This document shows positions 13,701 to 25,275 of a DNA stretch of 64,000 nucleotides, in pieces. Under the pieces are notes generated by a model that saw only the letters and a program-made list of their open reading frames with translations, was not told where the DNA came from and did no database searches. The translations under genes were made by a program, and so were the position numbers. This DNA comes from Erythroxylum novogranatense (lineage: Eukaryota; Streptophyta; Magnoliopsida; Malpighiales; Erythroxylaceae): contig CM057228.1 of the NCBI GenBank assembly GCA_029891385.1, positions 83,750,964 to 83,814,963 on the forward strand, read 5' to 3'. Each line of letters opens with the position of its first letter. The stretch's first letter is position 1.

Positions 13701-14045
13701 AGAATTTACCAAAATACTGAACCATGTTCAGAAACTTTCCCAACTCACTTTGATTAAATCAATCTCTTTCAATTTAATCTCAAAAATCCACACATTTCCC
13801 ATGAGGATGTAGATAATTGTCTTAGAAATCCAACGCTTCAAAAATCAAATCAATCAGATGTCGTACGGAAAAGATATAAGCAAAAGATTGAAAGAGGGTC
13901 GGATTAGGGGAGGAGATAACCAATAAGACCAAAATGGCATCACATGGGAGGAAGGAAAAATGGCGTCACACAGGCCAAAACGGTTGCCTGCTGGGCGAGC
14001 GCGAGCTGGTCCCTCGTGAGCTCGCCCTCAGGTGAACAAAGCCCT
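10768..14045 (-). mobile_element. Family B' giant LTR, minus strand, copy 1 (5'-truncated)
   Basis: It begins on the plus strand with TGTTGGGACCCGAT, the reverse complement of the ATCGGGTC(C/T)CAACA terminus of the plus-strand solo LTR at 19991. It continues as the mirror of about 19990 back to 15830 of that LTR, including the hairpin (11538-11551) and the CCGATTGA block. From about 11118 to 13980 it is nearly identical to 20118-25045, apart from the copia-like LTR inserted there. It lacks the roughly 1.2 kb at the LTR 5' end and about 600 bp near 11115 that copy 2 keeps. No coding content. Confidence 0.75.
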
Positions 14046-14052
14046 GGCCTTT

Positions 14053-14624
14053 TCTCTTTTTTTTCATTCTTTATTCAATCTCATACAAAGCAATCTAATT
14101 TTCCATTTGGAAATTTCTCAATTCCATAAACTCAAATACTTTATCTTTCACATTCATACAGGACCCCAACTAAAAAAAAACCAGAAACACATATTGGAGG
14201 AACCAAAGTGACGGATTTTAAAACTGCAATCTACCCAAAACAAATGGCAAAACAAAATCTAAAGCAAAACAAAATCCAAAGCGAAACAAAAGAACGGACG
14301 AAAATCAAAAGCGAACGAATCCGAAGCGGAAACATATGGTGAAAGTCAAAGAAAGCAAATTGGATCAAAGGCAAAAGACTCGAAAACAAATCGAATCAAA
14401 GCACACAAACGGTTCAATCTAACTGAATCAAAATTTTGACATTCGTGAATGTATACTTTAGAGAAAAAAAACGCGTTGGAAACCTTAAGACTAAACCAAT
14501 CTGAAACCGGTATATATTTTTTTCTTTTTCATTCTTTATTCAATCTCATACAAAGCAATCTAATTTCCCATTTGCAAATTTCTCAATTCCATAAACCCAA
14601 ATACTTTATCTTTCACCCTCATAC
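14053..14624 (-). repeat. Copy-1/copy-2 junction with about 110-bp direct repeats; LTR 3' end of copy 2
   Basis: The stretches 14053-14155 and 14512-14620 are near-identical direct repeats (CATTCTTTATTCAATCTCAT onward). They bracket a second copy of the LTR 3'-terminal region that starts without its first bases at about 14158 (GGACCCCAACT). This is the signature of an unequal exchange that duplicated the truncated LTR. A GC-rich palindromic stretch lies just left of it (GGGCGAGC 13993-14000, GCTCGCCC 14020-14027). Confidence 0.6.
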
Positions 14625-15780
14625 TGTTGGACCCCGATCTTTAAGTGGAATTTTAGAATTATTAAATGAAATTCAATGAGTATTTTTGTATATGTATTGT
14701 GTTATAGATGTTGTATGCTTTAAGGAAATTGATGAGAAAAGAAATCGATTGGTTTTGATGACCTTGATATTTGAGTAAATTTGTATGGGTTATGAAAGTA
14801 AAGTGAATGAGTTGATTGAAATGGAAGTTGAAAATTAAGAAATAAATAGAAAAAGTGTGAGAATTTGAAGAATTTTAACTATTTGGGGATAATAGTTGAC
14901 TTTTTTATTTAGGCTGAATTTGAGAAAATGATCTTCATGAAACTTGTAGCTTCTGTTGAAAGCTTTCTGTCTCCATAAAGTCTGATATTTTTCGATATCG
15001 GAATTGAAAGTTACGATCTTCCGAAGTTAAGGTTATTTCACTTTGTTTTTGAAAATGCTCTTAAGTGTAGGATTGGGTATGTTGTATTTTGATGCCAATT
15101 CTGGACTGATATGTTTTGAATTGAGTTAAGTAGTCTACATGAAAGTTGTAGAGGAAGTTTATAGCTTTACATTGATGTATAATATGTTATTTTTGGATGT
15201 GAGAATTGGAAGATATGAAATTCTGAAGTTTGGATGTGGTATAGGATGACACATATTTGGCATAATCTTTGACAGAAAAATTGACCTAGTTAGAGGTCGA
15301 TTTTGCTTTTTGGTTCTTTATAAAAGTTTTAGATCATGTTTAGATCTTTCCATTGATGTGAAGTATACATTTTTTGGACCATGAAATGTGAAGTTATGAT
15401 TTTTACAAGTTGTAGTTACTGTTTGGGAAGAGTATTAGCGGGCAGGAACTTTGATGTGGTTTTTGACTCCCTTAGAGGCCAAATTGATTTTTCTGTCCTT
15501 CATGAAAGTTGTAGGTTGCATTTTGATCTTTGTATTGATATAAAATATGACATGTTTAGACCTTGGATTTGAAAAATAGAAATTTGAGAAGTGAGTTACT
15601 GTTTTAAGGGTGACATGATTTTGGACAGAAACTTCGAGTAGATTTTTGATTCCTTTAGAGGCGGAATTGATTTTTGTGTTCTTCATGGAAGTTGTAGAGT
15701 TTCCTTGGAGCTTTCTATTGATATCAAATTTGTCAAATTTGGAGTTCTGGACCAAGAGTTATAAATTTTGGAAATTTTGG

Positions 15781-15810
15781 TTATATATATATATATATCT
15801 ATATATATGA
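15781..15810. repeat. TA-rich microsatellite
   Basis: An interrupted run of TA dinucleotides within the family B solo LTR. It occupies the place where other giant-LTR families carry their word arrays. Confidence 0.9.
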
Positions 15811-17342
15811 AAAATCCTTTTGTTTTTGCTATTCTCCTCCCCTAACCGACCCTTGTTCAATCTTTTGTTTATAACTTTTCCGCCCGATATCCGATTGATT
15901 TGGTTTTTAAAGCGTTGGATTCCTAAGACAATTATCTTCATCAGAATGGGAAATTTATAATTTTTGAGATTAAATTGAAAGAGATTGATTTAACCAAGTG
16001 AGTTGAAAAATTTTCTGAACATGGTTTAGTATTTTGGTGAATTCTAGATCAGTGGAGATCCAATTGAGTTGATTGTTTTGGAAAATTAAAATAGATACAT
16101 GGGGCTACAAGTCTTATGAAGGAATTGAATTTCAATTTAGCCCCTAAGACTTTCAATTTCTGAATGGAAGTCGGATTTAGTGTGCAGTCTTGGATTAGAA
16201 AAGTTTGAAAGTATTTTGGTCATAACTTTTGCTCTAGTAATCCAAATGAAGTGATTCTTGATTTGTATTAAACTATAAAGATAAGGCTACAATTTTTCTT
16301 AAGGAAGTAAATTTTAATTCAGTCTCTAAGAATGTCAATTTTTAGATGGAAGTAAATTGCTGGAAAATGTTTTAACATAAGACAAGTCCGAAACGTTTAG
16401 AGTATAACTTTTGGTGTAGTGATCCAAATTAAATTATTTTAGTGGCGTTATGAAATTGAGACAATAAGGAACATTTCTCTAGAAGGAAGTTTTAGCAAAT
16501 TCCTTCAATTTGATGGTTAGAAAAATGTCCTAAAGTAAGCTTGAATTAAAAAGAATTTAAGGGGCAATTTTGGAAGTTTACTTAAAGAGATAAGTTAGTA
16601 GGCTAATAAGGAGGGGAAAATAGGTCTTTTAGCACTCATTAAAGGGAGGAGGAGTTGGCTGCCACTTAAAGAGAAGAGGAAGCACGATAGTTTGAGAGGA
16701 AAAGAACAAATGAAAGAAAGAAAGAAAGAGTGTTGCCGTGGAGAAGAAAAGGGGAAAGGGAAAAAGCTAGGGTTTTCGATTTTGTGAGCTTCAAAAGTGA
16801 TTTTGATGTTTGTTCAAGAGGAAAAAGGTGAAGAGCTTGAGAGCTTCCTAAAGAACCAAAGAAATTTGAAAATGGTGAAGAAATAAGGCAAGAGAAATTT
16901 TTTAGCTTTGAATTTTTAATAAATTTTTTGTTTGGATAGCTTGGAAATGTTATGGGTTTTTGAATTATGAAGTTAATTATGGTGATTATGCCTTAGGTGA
17001 TGTTTAATTTGGATGGTTATTTAATTAGGGTTTATGTCTTGAATTAGGAAATTTTTAAGTGAGGCTTTGGAGCAATTTAAGCTTTGGACAAGTTTCTAGC
17101 AAGGAATTGAGGTGGGTACCGTGTTTATATTTCGAATTATAAGTCAATTGTGTGATTTCGAAAATTCAAGAAAGTAAAAATGTTTATAAATTATTATTTT
17201 TGAATGACTTTAAATTAATTGATTTCGGAATGATTTACGAATGGTTAAATGCATTGTTTTCGAAGTATTGAAAAAAAATTCTTCAATTGTTTCGAATGTT
17301 TTGATAAAATCGATACAATTGTTACATTCATTTGTTTTGAAT

Positions 17343-17382
17343 GATTTTGCTAAGATTTTATTGATTTTGCTAAGATTTTATT
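17343..17382 (+). repeat. 20-bp tandem repeat
   Basis: GATTTTGCTAAGATTTTATT occurs twice back to back inside the solo LTR, in a longer stretch of degenerate AT-rich repeats built on GAATGATTTTG (about 17220-18000). Confidence 0.85.
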
Positions 17383-18792
17383 TAATTCAATGTTCTTGAA
17401 AAATTGTTCCAAGTCTTAAATGTTTTGATAAATTAAGGAAATTTCGAAATTCTTTATTTATTGGATTTTGAAAAATCAAGTATGTATAAAGGTTTGAAAA
17501 TTATTATTTTTTGAATGCTTAAATTCTTTGATTTTGTAATTATTTGAGAAATTGATCCAATCGTTAAATTGATTGTTTTCGAATGATTGGATAAATTGTT
17601 AAAATTGCCGGATGATTTGATAAAATCAATACAATTATTACATTCATTTGTTTTGAATGATTTTGCTAATTATGGAAAGTTTGCATTCAAGAAGTGAATT
17701 GTTTTGAAAATTTATTGTTTATATTTTGAAAAGTCAAGAAGAAGATAAAATGTTTCAAATTATTGTTTTGAATGATTTGAATAATTATTGAAATTGTTTG
17801 GATAATTTAATATAATGATTCAATTGTTACATTCAATGGTTTTGAATGTTTTTGAAAAATTGTTACAAGTTTTAAATGTTTTGATAAATTAAGAAAATTT
17901 CAGAAATTATGAAAATTGTTACTTTCATTGGTTTTGTAATGACTTAAGAAATTGTTACAATTGTTAATTTGATTGTTTTCGAATGATTGTAGCATTCATT
18001 AGTTTTGAATGATTTAAGAATTACTATGTGATTTCGTTTTGTTATGTGAATTTTGATTATTGCTCAAATCGTTGCATTCTTGAATGATTGCGATTATGTT
18101 ATGTGTATTCGATTGGTTTTGTGAAATTGTGAAAGTTATTGTGTTGAGTGTGACATGATCATGAAAAGAATTAAGTTTTGAAATATGCCTTCGGGCGTTC
18201 CGATTTTCAAGTGTGAATTATGTGTTATATGGGTTTGGTTAGGTCCCATAAGTATGAGTCAAGTACACTTGTCTCCTTTTTAAAGGCTTCGCCCGCCTGC
18301 CCGCTAAAGGCATTGGAACTCCGATTTCGGACTCCCATAAGTTCACGGCTACATTGGACCGCTATGCGGGAAAGTGTAGTACGTTCTGTTCATGACTGCA
18401 CAGGACCGCTATGCGGGAATATGCAGTACGTTTTGTTTTGGACCGACCCAAACCGTTTTGATGTGTTATGTGATTTTGATTTTATTTATATGTGTGATGC
18501 ATTTATAATGTGATGTGATTATGTGTCTTTGATTTTGTTTATAATGTGATGCATTTATATTTGTGATACATTCATGCTTTGAATTTGTTTATGAATTGTG
18601 AGAAATTTGAAAAATGAGAAAGTGAGTTTTCAACCATGAAATTTTGGAAATTGTTTATGATTGATTTTGAAAAGTTGAAAAGTTTGAGAAATAAGCTTTG
18701 AAGAATTTCTATTGTGAAATTGCTAGAAAATAGAAAATATTTTGAAAAAGATTATTTTTGCTTATCTTTCGATTTATAAACATGTTATCCCC

Positions 18793-18806
18793 GAGCTGTA
18801 AAGCTC
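18793..18806 (+). other. Conserved LTR hairpin GAGCT/AGCTC (solo LTR B)
   Basis: GAGCT, loop GTAA, AGCTC, followed by ACCCCCTTTTATCCCCATC and CAGGT. Counterparts: 11538-11551 and 20538-20551 (minus copies), 37557-37570, 42236-42249 and 48284-48297 (complex C, first stem GGGCT with a G-U pair), 43981-43993 (minus solo LTR, GAGC/GCTC), 53121-53133 (family D, one mismatch), and 1529-1543 / 9435-9449 (element A, GAGTT/AACTC). Confidence 0.6.
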
Positions 18807-21800
18807 ACCCCCTTTTATCCCCATCTTCAGGTTTCAAGAAGGAGATAGGATGAAAGAAAGTCAAGACGTTCGTCCATTATGTTTGTTTATGATATGTTTT
18901 TTTTTAAGTTAGATTTTTGTAAAGATAAGATTTTAGGCTTATGTTGAGTATGGTGGAGAATTTTTGTAACTTGTGTATCTAGTGTATTCAAGAGTTGTGT
19001 ATTGTGTATTTGGGATTATTGATATTGGTATTGTTTATGGCATTGGAATGCCATTAAGATTTTTGTAAGCATTAATTCATAAGGTGTATGAATTATGGAT
19101 TTGTGTATTGAATTTGAGTTACAAAATTTGTGTATGATTATGGGATATGAATTGTGATTGTATATGAATATGATTGGTTTGGATTTGGATTTGATTTATG
19201 AATTTGCATATTGAATTGAGAGGAATATGAATGGGATTGATTGTGACTTGATTATGGATTGAGACTTATTGAAGTGTTTTAGGTATAGAATTGTGTTTGT
19301 TTATGCTGGAATACCAGACAGGAGGTCCGATGAATGGTGTTGCTGGATTGTGTATGACTTATGTGGATTGGTATGATTTATAGAAGTGAGTTTAAACCTT
19401 TTGTAGATTTTTGGGTTTCTTAAAATACAGTTGTTATGCTGCCTAAATTTTTGAAAAAGACGAATAAAAATTGGTTAAAAGATGAATTATAGGATAAGTA
19501 TGAATGAATAAGAAGAATCTTATGTGTTGGGTTTTGGCTTTGAGGATGAATTTTCCAAAAGGAATATCATATTGTTTTGATTTGTATAAGTTTTAAATAA
19601 AGATGAAATGAATGTAAAAAAAATAAAAAAAAAATTATATAGGAATTGATCGGCTTAGATTAAATGTCATAGGGTTTCTAACGCAACCATTTTTGTTTCG
19701 TTTAAACTGTTTGAGTTATCGGATGTCGGTAATATTTGTTTCAATTCGATTAAGCAATTTGTTTTTGTTAAATCCGTTCCTTCGTTGCCGCATACGTTTT
19801 GATCTGATTTGTTATCCGTTTCGTTTTTTGTTTCCTCTTTACGATCCGATTTATGTTTCACACTTTGTTTTATCCGTCTTTTGTTTTAGAATCCGTTCCG
19901 TTTCGCTTTGTGATTCGCCTTTCGGTTCGAAATTTTTGATTTCGTTTCCATTTTTCTGGTTGAGGTCCGGTTCCGAGATCGGGTCTCAACACATACATAT
20001 CTCATAATTCTTCTTTTTAACCAAAACTTATTTTCTTTTGTCAAAAGACACTTAATACACTTATCTCTAAGTCCACAATCCATACACAAAAGGCACTTCA
20101 ATATTTCAGCTCAAACAACACAATTCATCGGACCTCCTGTCAGGAATCCCAACATAATCAAACACATTTCTAAACCTATAACACTTCGATAATTCTCAAT
20201 CAATAGCTAGAATCATCGGACCTCCCATCCGAAATCCATATCACAATCAATCCCATTCATATACAAACACATTCATATATCATAACCATACACAAATTCA
20301 TAGTTCATCTCATCCATAAACCATTAACATACTATATCCACACAAATTCATAATTCATTTACATCACGAAATAAATGCTTACAAAAATATTAATGGCATT
20401 CCAAGCCATATACAATACCAAAATACCAAAAGCCAAATTACTCAAATTACAAGATATGCAAAAATCGATCAGAATGTCTTGACTTTCTTTTATCCGATCT
20501 CCTACTCGATACCTGGAGATGGGGATGCAAGGGGGGTGAGCTTTACAGCTCGTGGATATCATGTTTATAAATCAAAAAATAAGCAAAATTTATTTTTCAA
20601 AGCGTTTGCCATTTATAAACATTTCACAGTAGAAAATTCATCAAAAGCTTATTTCTCACAATTTCTCAATTTTGCAAACTTCATAATTCATTTCAAAACA
20701 TGTAAATCTCAATTTCTTCCAGAAAAATTCATGAACAATTTTTCAAATCATGTAATGCATCACATAACACACATAAGCACATAACATATCCGAATGGTTT
20801 GGGTCGGTCCAAAACAGAATGTACTGCACATTCCCGCATAACGGTCCTGTGCAGCAGTGAACAGAACGTACGACACCTTCCCGTATAGCGGTCCGGTGTA
20901 GCTGTGAACTTATGGGAGACCATAACGGAGCTCCAATGCCACTAGCAGGAAGTCGAGCGAAGCCTATAAAAAAGAAGACAAGTGCACTTGACTTATACTT
21001 ATGGGACTTAACCAAACCCACATAACACATTTCACACTTGAAAATCGGATTGCCTGAAGGCATGTTTCGAAAATTCAATCTTTCATATCATATCATATTA
21101 GACCCATTCACATTCAAAGATTCACAATATCAAACCAATTCACATAACACATTCTTAATCATGCAAACATAATGAATGCAACACTTTAGCAATTTATCAA
21201 AATCATAAGTCAATCAAAAATCCCATTCATTCAAAACAATGAAATCATCAATTATAGACATTTCTCAAATTTTCAAATCATTCAAAAATAATGAATTCAA
21301 TAATTATTGCAATTTTTAAATCATTCCAAATAATGAATGTACCATTATAACAATTTCTAAAATCATTCCAAAAGCAAGGAATTTAATCATTTGAAAATAA
21401 TTATTCAAAAACCCTTTTCTTGATTTTTTCAAAAACACTTACATAGCTTAAATTTCAAAACATAAACATGGTACCCACCTCAATTCCATGCTTAAAACTT
21501 GTCCATAGATTCAATTCTCCAAAGCCTCACTTCAATTCCCTAATTCAAGACAAAAATCCTAATTCATAACCATCCAAAATTGAGCAATCTTAACCATGCA
21601 AACTCCAAAATTGACTTTAGAAATCACAAACTCATACCATTCTTAAGCTATCTAAGTCAAAATCCTTTCACAATTTAACAAAGTAAAAATTCTTCTTACC
21701 TTAATCTTCTCCAAATTTCAAAAATTCTTGGCTTGAAAGGAAGCTCTTGTGCTCCTCCACCTTTTTCTCTTGAAACAACATCAAAATCTTCCTTGAAAGC

Positions 21801-22115
21801 CGATAAAAAAATCCCTCTTTTTCTTTTCTTTTTCTCCCATTCGAAACTTCACTCTCTCTTTTCTTCTTTCATTTCTTCCTTCCTTTTAATTCCGTGCCTT
21901 CCTCTTGCCTTATACGACAACCACACTCACTTGTCATTAAAGAGTGTGAAATGACCAATAAGCCCCTCCATATATGCCTTATAATTTAACAACTTAAGTA
22001 ACCTTCCAATTTTGCCCCTCATGCTTTCTTTACACTTTAATTTCAATCACTTCAATTTAATTTAATCCAATCAATTAACCCATAAGTTCTTACTCAATTT
22101 AACATGCTAATTAAT

Positions 22116-24204
22116 TGTTGGAGTTATGTAAATATAGTACCCTGGAAAGCAAGTGTATTTACATGTAACTTTATCTTCTTGATTCTGAGCTTTGTAATGA
22201 AAATATTTATTATTAATAAAACAAAGAGTTTGGTTTTATCTGTATGAGCATTATATATCTGGTCATAAGGTACCAAGATTCTTTTGTAAGTAATATACAT
22301 ATACATAGAGATGTATGGGAAACATGTATATTATTAGAATCAATTAATTGATTCACAGTTGAATAATCAAGTTGGTCGCTGATTATGGTTTAGGCTATAG
22401 TGTTGCGATTTATCTCCATATAAGTAAAGGAGTTTACTTGAGGAATGATGAGTTTCATATTATGATAGTAGTTGACTATCAATAATGGCACTATTAAATG
22501 AATCTAGAATTAAGTATGTTTTCAAGAATAAAGTGGGTCGTTACTTTAATCTTAAAACATACAACTTAAGCATTCGCTATTATGAACCATAATCTTGATG
22601 AGTGGTGAACTCATATATGTTTCATTATAATTCTTGATATGATCGGAATGGATTTTACAGAGTATTAATCCGATTATCGCATGTTGGAATTATTAATTGA
22701 AACATGTATCGAGGAACATTCACTCAAATAAAGAGTTTATAGTGTTATCATCTCTTCTATATGTTTTAAGGAGATTTGGTGATTAAACTGGTGCCAGTAG
22801 TTTGATGGACTAGCTACCCATCAAGTCTTAACACTGAGATGAGATCTTATGTGTTAATCACCATATAAAGTAAAATGAGAGATCTAGAAGGAAAAAACTA
22901 ACATAAGGGCAAAACGGTAATTTTACCCTTTGTTGTGCAGATGGCTATAATAAGGTTCTAAATAGGGTTTGTAATTGGACATATTCTCATAATATTTAAT
23001 AATTCAAGAGTTCAACTAATTGTCTTTAGTGGAATGACATTTAGTTAATAAGCTAGAATTAATTCCAATGAGATTGAATTAATTCTGGGCTTATTGGAGC
23101 TTGAATTATCAAAGTCCAATAAGATTTCCCACTTGGCTTTAAGGAAGGTTATCAAGCTAAGTAAGAAATACAAATGGAGGTTAATTAGAAGCCCATAATT
23201 GAATCTTGGGCTTGGTCTAATTAAAGAAGCCCAAATGTACATTTAGTAATGGGCTTGGTTTTTGGTTTAATGTACTTAATTATATTAATTATATTAAAAC
23301 AATTTTTTTAAGAAGAAGATAGCAATTTTGGTTATTCCTAGGTTAAATGTGTAACCACACATTTGAAATTAAAATGCTAAATAAATATGGTCTTTATTAC
23401 GGTTAATCATCATTAAATGGAGTTATGAACTTACCATTAAATGGTTTAATGGTTGTCTTTTAATGTTGGCTTGTAACCTATTTGCATTCATTAGATTAAA
23501 GATGAAAGATGTACATTAGATGGACCATCTTCCTTCTTTCTTCTTGGAAAAAACCGAAATTGGGTATTGAATTTTAGGTTATGGTCTTTTCAAATAGCCA
23601 TCATAAAGATAAATGAAGATAATCTCATTTATTGGCTATTTTATGAGTGATTAATGAAAGAAGTGATGCATTTGATGCCTCTCTCTCCTTCCATCCATGC
23701 ATATACGAAATTGGTAGGCAAGAAAGAGTTCTTGAATGTTCTTTACACCTTCTCTCCTTTCATGAAAGAGAGAATCGAAAATACCAATTGAAAGAGTTTC
23801 AATTTTGCTTCTTCTTCTTCTAAGAAAATCTCCTCTAAACATTTCTTCTCCTTTCCCACCAAAGGATTTTGTTAACCTAATTGTCCTTGAATAACAAGTG
23901 GTAAATCTAACTGGTTGAGGATACTACAACAAGGAGAAAGTAGATTGCTAAAGGAAAAGAGTCAAAGGCAAAGGATTTGGATACACGAAGAAGGAGAGGA
24001 TAGCGCAGCGAGGATTTAAAGCTATAGAGAAGGAGTCGGTAATACTCCTGATCTTGTTTATATTTTATTATCCTTATACCATATCATGTATGGATTGGCA
24101 TGTTGATTTGGATTTGTTGCTTCTGCTGCAAGTAATGATTTCTTAAAAGTTTTGAAATCTACCGTTTTTCCAAATAAAGCATGTTTTCTTTTTCCGATCC
24201 AACA
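22116..24204 (+). mobile_element. Copia-like solo LTR, 2089 bp
   Basis: It starts TGTTGGAGTTATGTAAATA and ends TTCCGATCCAACA, with a perfect 5-bp duplication TTAAT at 22111-22115 and 24205-24209. The flanks join seamlessly to the sequence in copy 1, where it is absent. It has no coding domains and no second LTR, so it is a solo LTR. The terminal style fits plant Ty1/copia LTRs, but the superfamily assignment is an inference because no internal domain is present. Confidence 0.85.
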
Positions 24205-25015
24205 TTAATCACATTAACATGCTAATTAAGTCCTCAAAATCATAAATTTAATCAAAGTCTCAAAATTCATTAAACCATGCTTAACTTAGGACATTTTTCA
24301 AATCATCAAATTGAAGGAATTTGCTAAAAATTCCTTCTAGAGAAATGTTCCTCATTTTCTCAATTTCATAACGCCACCAAAATCATTTAATTTGGTGCAC
24401 AACACCAAAAGTTATACTCCAAACATTTCGGACTATCACTATGCTAAAACATTTTCCAACGATTTACTTCCATTCGAAAATTGACATTCTTAAAGACAAA
24501 ATTGAAACTCAAGTCCTTCATAAAATTTGTATCCCTATTTCTCTAGTTTAATCAAATTTAAGAATCACTTCATTTGGATGACTAGAGCAAAAGTTATGGC
24601 CAAAATACTTTCAGATCTTACTAATCCAAGACTGAACACTAAATCCAACTTCAATTCTGAAATTGAAAATCTTAGGGGCTGAATTGAAATTCTATTTCTT
24701 CATATGACTTGTAGCCCCATGTCTCTATTTTAGTTTTCAACAAGAATCAGATCAATTGGATCTCTACACATTAAGAATTTACCAAAATACTGAACCATGT
24801 TTAGAAAATTTCCCAACTCACTTTGATTAAATCAATATCTTTTAATTTAATCTAAAAAATCCACAAATTTATCATGAGGATGTAGATAATTGTCTTAGGA
24901 ATCCAAAGCTTCAAAAATCAAATCAATCGGATGTCGAACGGAAAAGATATAAGCAAAAGATTGAAAGAGGGTCGGATTAGGGGAGGAGATAACTAATAAG
25001 ACCAAAACGGCTTCA

Positions 25016-25067
25016 CATGCGAGGAAGGAAAAACGGCGTCGCATGCGAGAAAGGAAAAACGGCGTCG
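25016..25067. repeat. 26-bp tandem repeat, two units
   Basis: Each unit begins CATGCGAG and ends AACGGCGTCG. They mark the junction between the minus-strand LTR and the Athila-like sequence, and are GC-richer than their surroundings. Confidence 0.85.
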
Positions 25068-25275
25068 CAGTTGATAACAATAACCTCACAGTTGCTTGTG
25101 AGATGGAACCATTAGATTGTAAGTGTTTGTACAGGATGGGACTTGTAGTTGCTGATGAAGCTGATGGATACACATTTGCCCCACCTAGACTGGCTATACA
25201 ACCTGCTCCTCATCCGCATAGGCGAAGAAGAAGAACTGCATCTATAAACATTTTAACGAACACAACATCATAATA
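25068..25275 (+). pseudogene. Athila-like C-terminal ORF, 3' part
   Basis: The plus-strand frame from about 25068 to the stop near 25271 reads NNNLTVACEMEPLDCKC, YRMGLVVADEADG and an arginine-rich HPHRRRRR run. This is consistent with the C-terminal part of the domain that begins at 9869. The nested LTRs between 10768 and 25067 separate the two halves. It is dead because of the interruption and the frameshift in the first half. The call relies on position, orientation and general resemblance. Confidence 0.5.

Larger units (their letters stand above)
14625..19991 (+). mobile_element. Family B solo LTR, 5367 bp
   Basis: It begins TGTTGGACCCCGATC and ends ATCGGGTCTCAACA. The 5-bp target-site duplication CATAC is perfect at 14620-14624 and 19992-19996. 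No internal domain or second LTR is attached, so it is a solo LTR left by recombination between the LTRs of a complete element. It contains a (TA)n tract at about 15781-15810, ATAACTTTTCCGCCCGATA near 15870, two degenerate modules of about 187 bp at 16090 and 16277, a telo-box-like AGGGTTT near 16768, a 20-bp direct repeat at 17343-17382, and the hairpin at 18793-18806. It lies inside copy 2 of the minus-strand B' LTR. Confidence 0.92.
19997..25067 (-). mobile_element. Family B' giant LTR, minus strand, copy 2 (right part)
   Basis: It continues the minus-strand LTR interrupted at 14624 by the solo LTR. It matches copy 1 from CAACACAATTCATCGGACC (about 20118) to the end. The 22116-24204 insertion is absent from copy 1, so that insertion is younger than the duplication. 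It stops after two 26-bp units at 25016-25041 and 25042-25067, about 1.2 kb short of the family B LTR 5' end. No target-site duplication matching 10763-10767 is visible here, so the right boundary is probably a deletion joint into the Athila-like element. Confidence 0.7.

Noticed and set aside
18220..18513. A frame (CTGPLCGN, FWTDPN) found in the solo LTR and antisense in both minus copies (11824-12078, 20743-21078)
   Set aside because: The copies are homologous LTR DNA, and the frame is broken differently in each. It matches no known domain.
10768..19991. Reading 10768-19991 as one transposon with 34-bp terminal inverted repeats
   Set aside because: The apparent inverted repeats are two LTR 3' ends in opposite orientation. 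The plus-strand LTR has its own start at 14625 and its own CATAC duplication.
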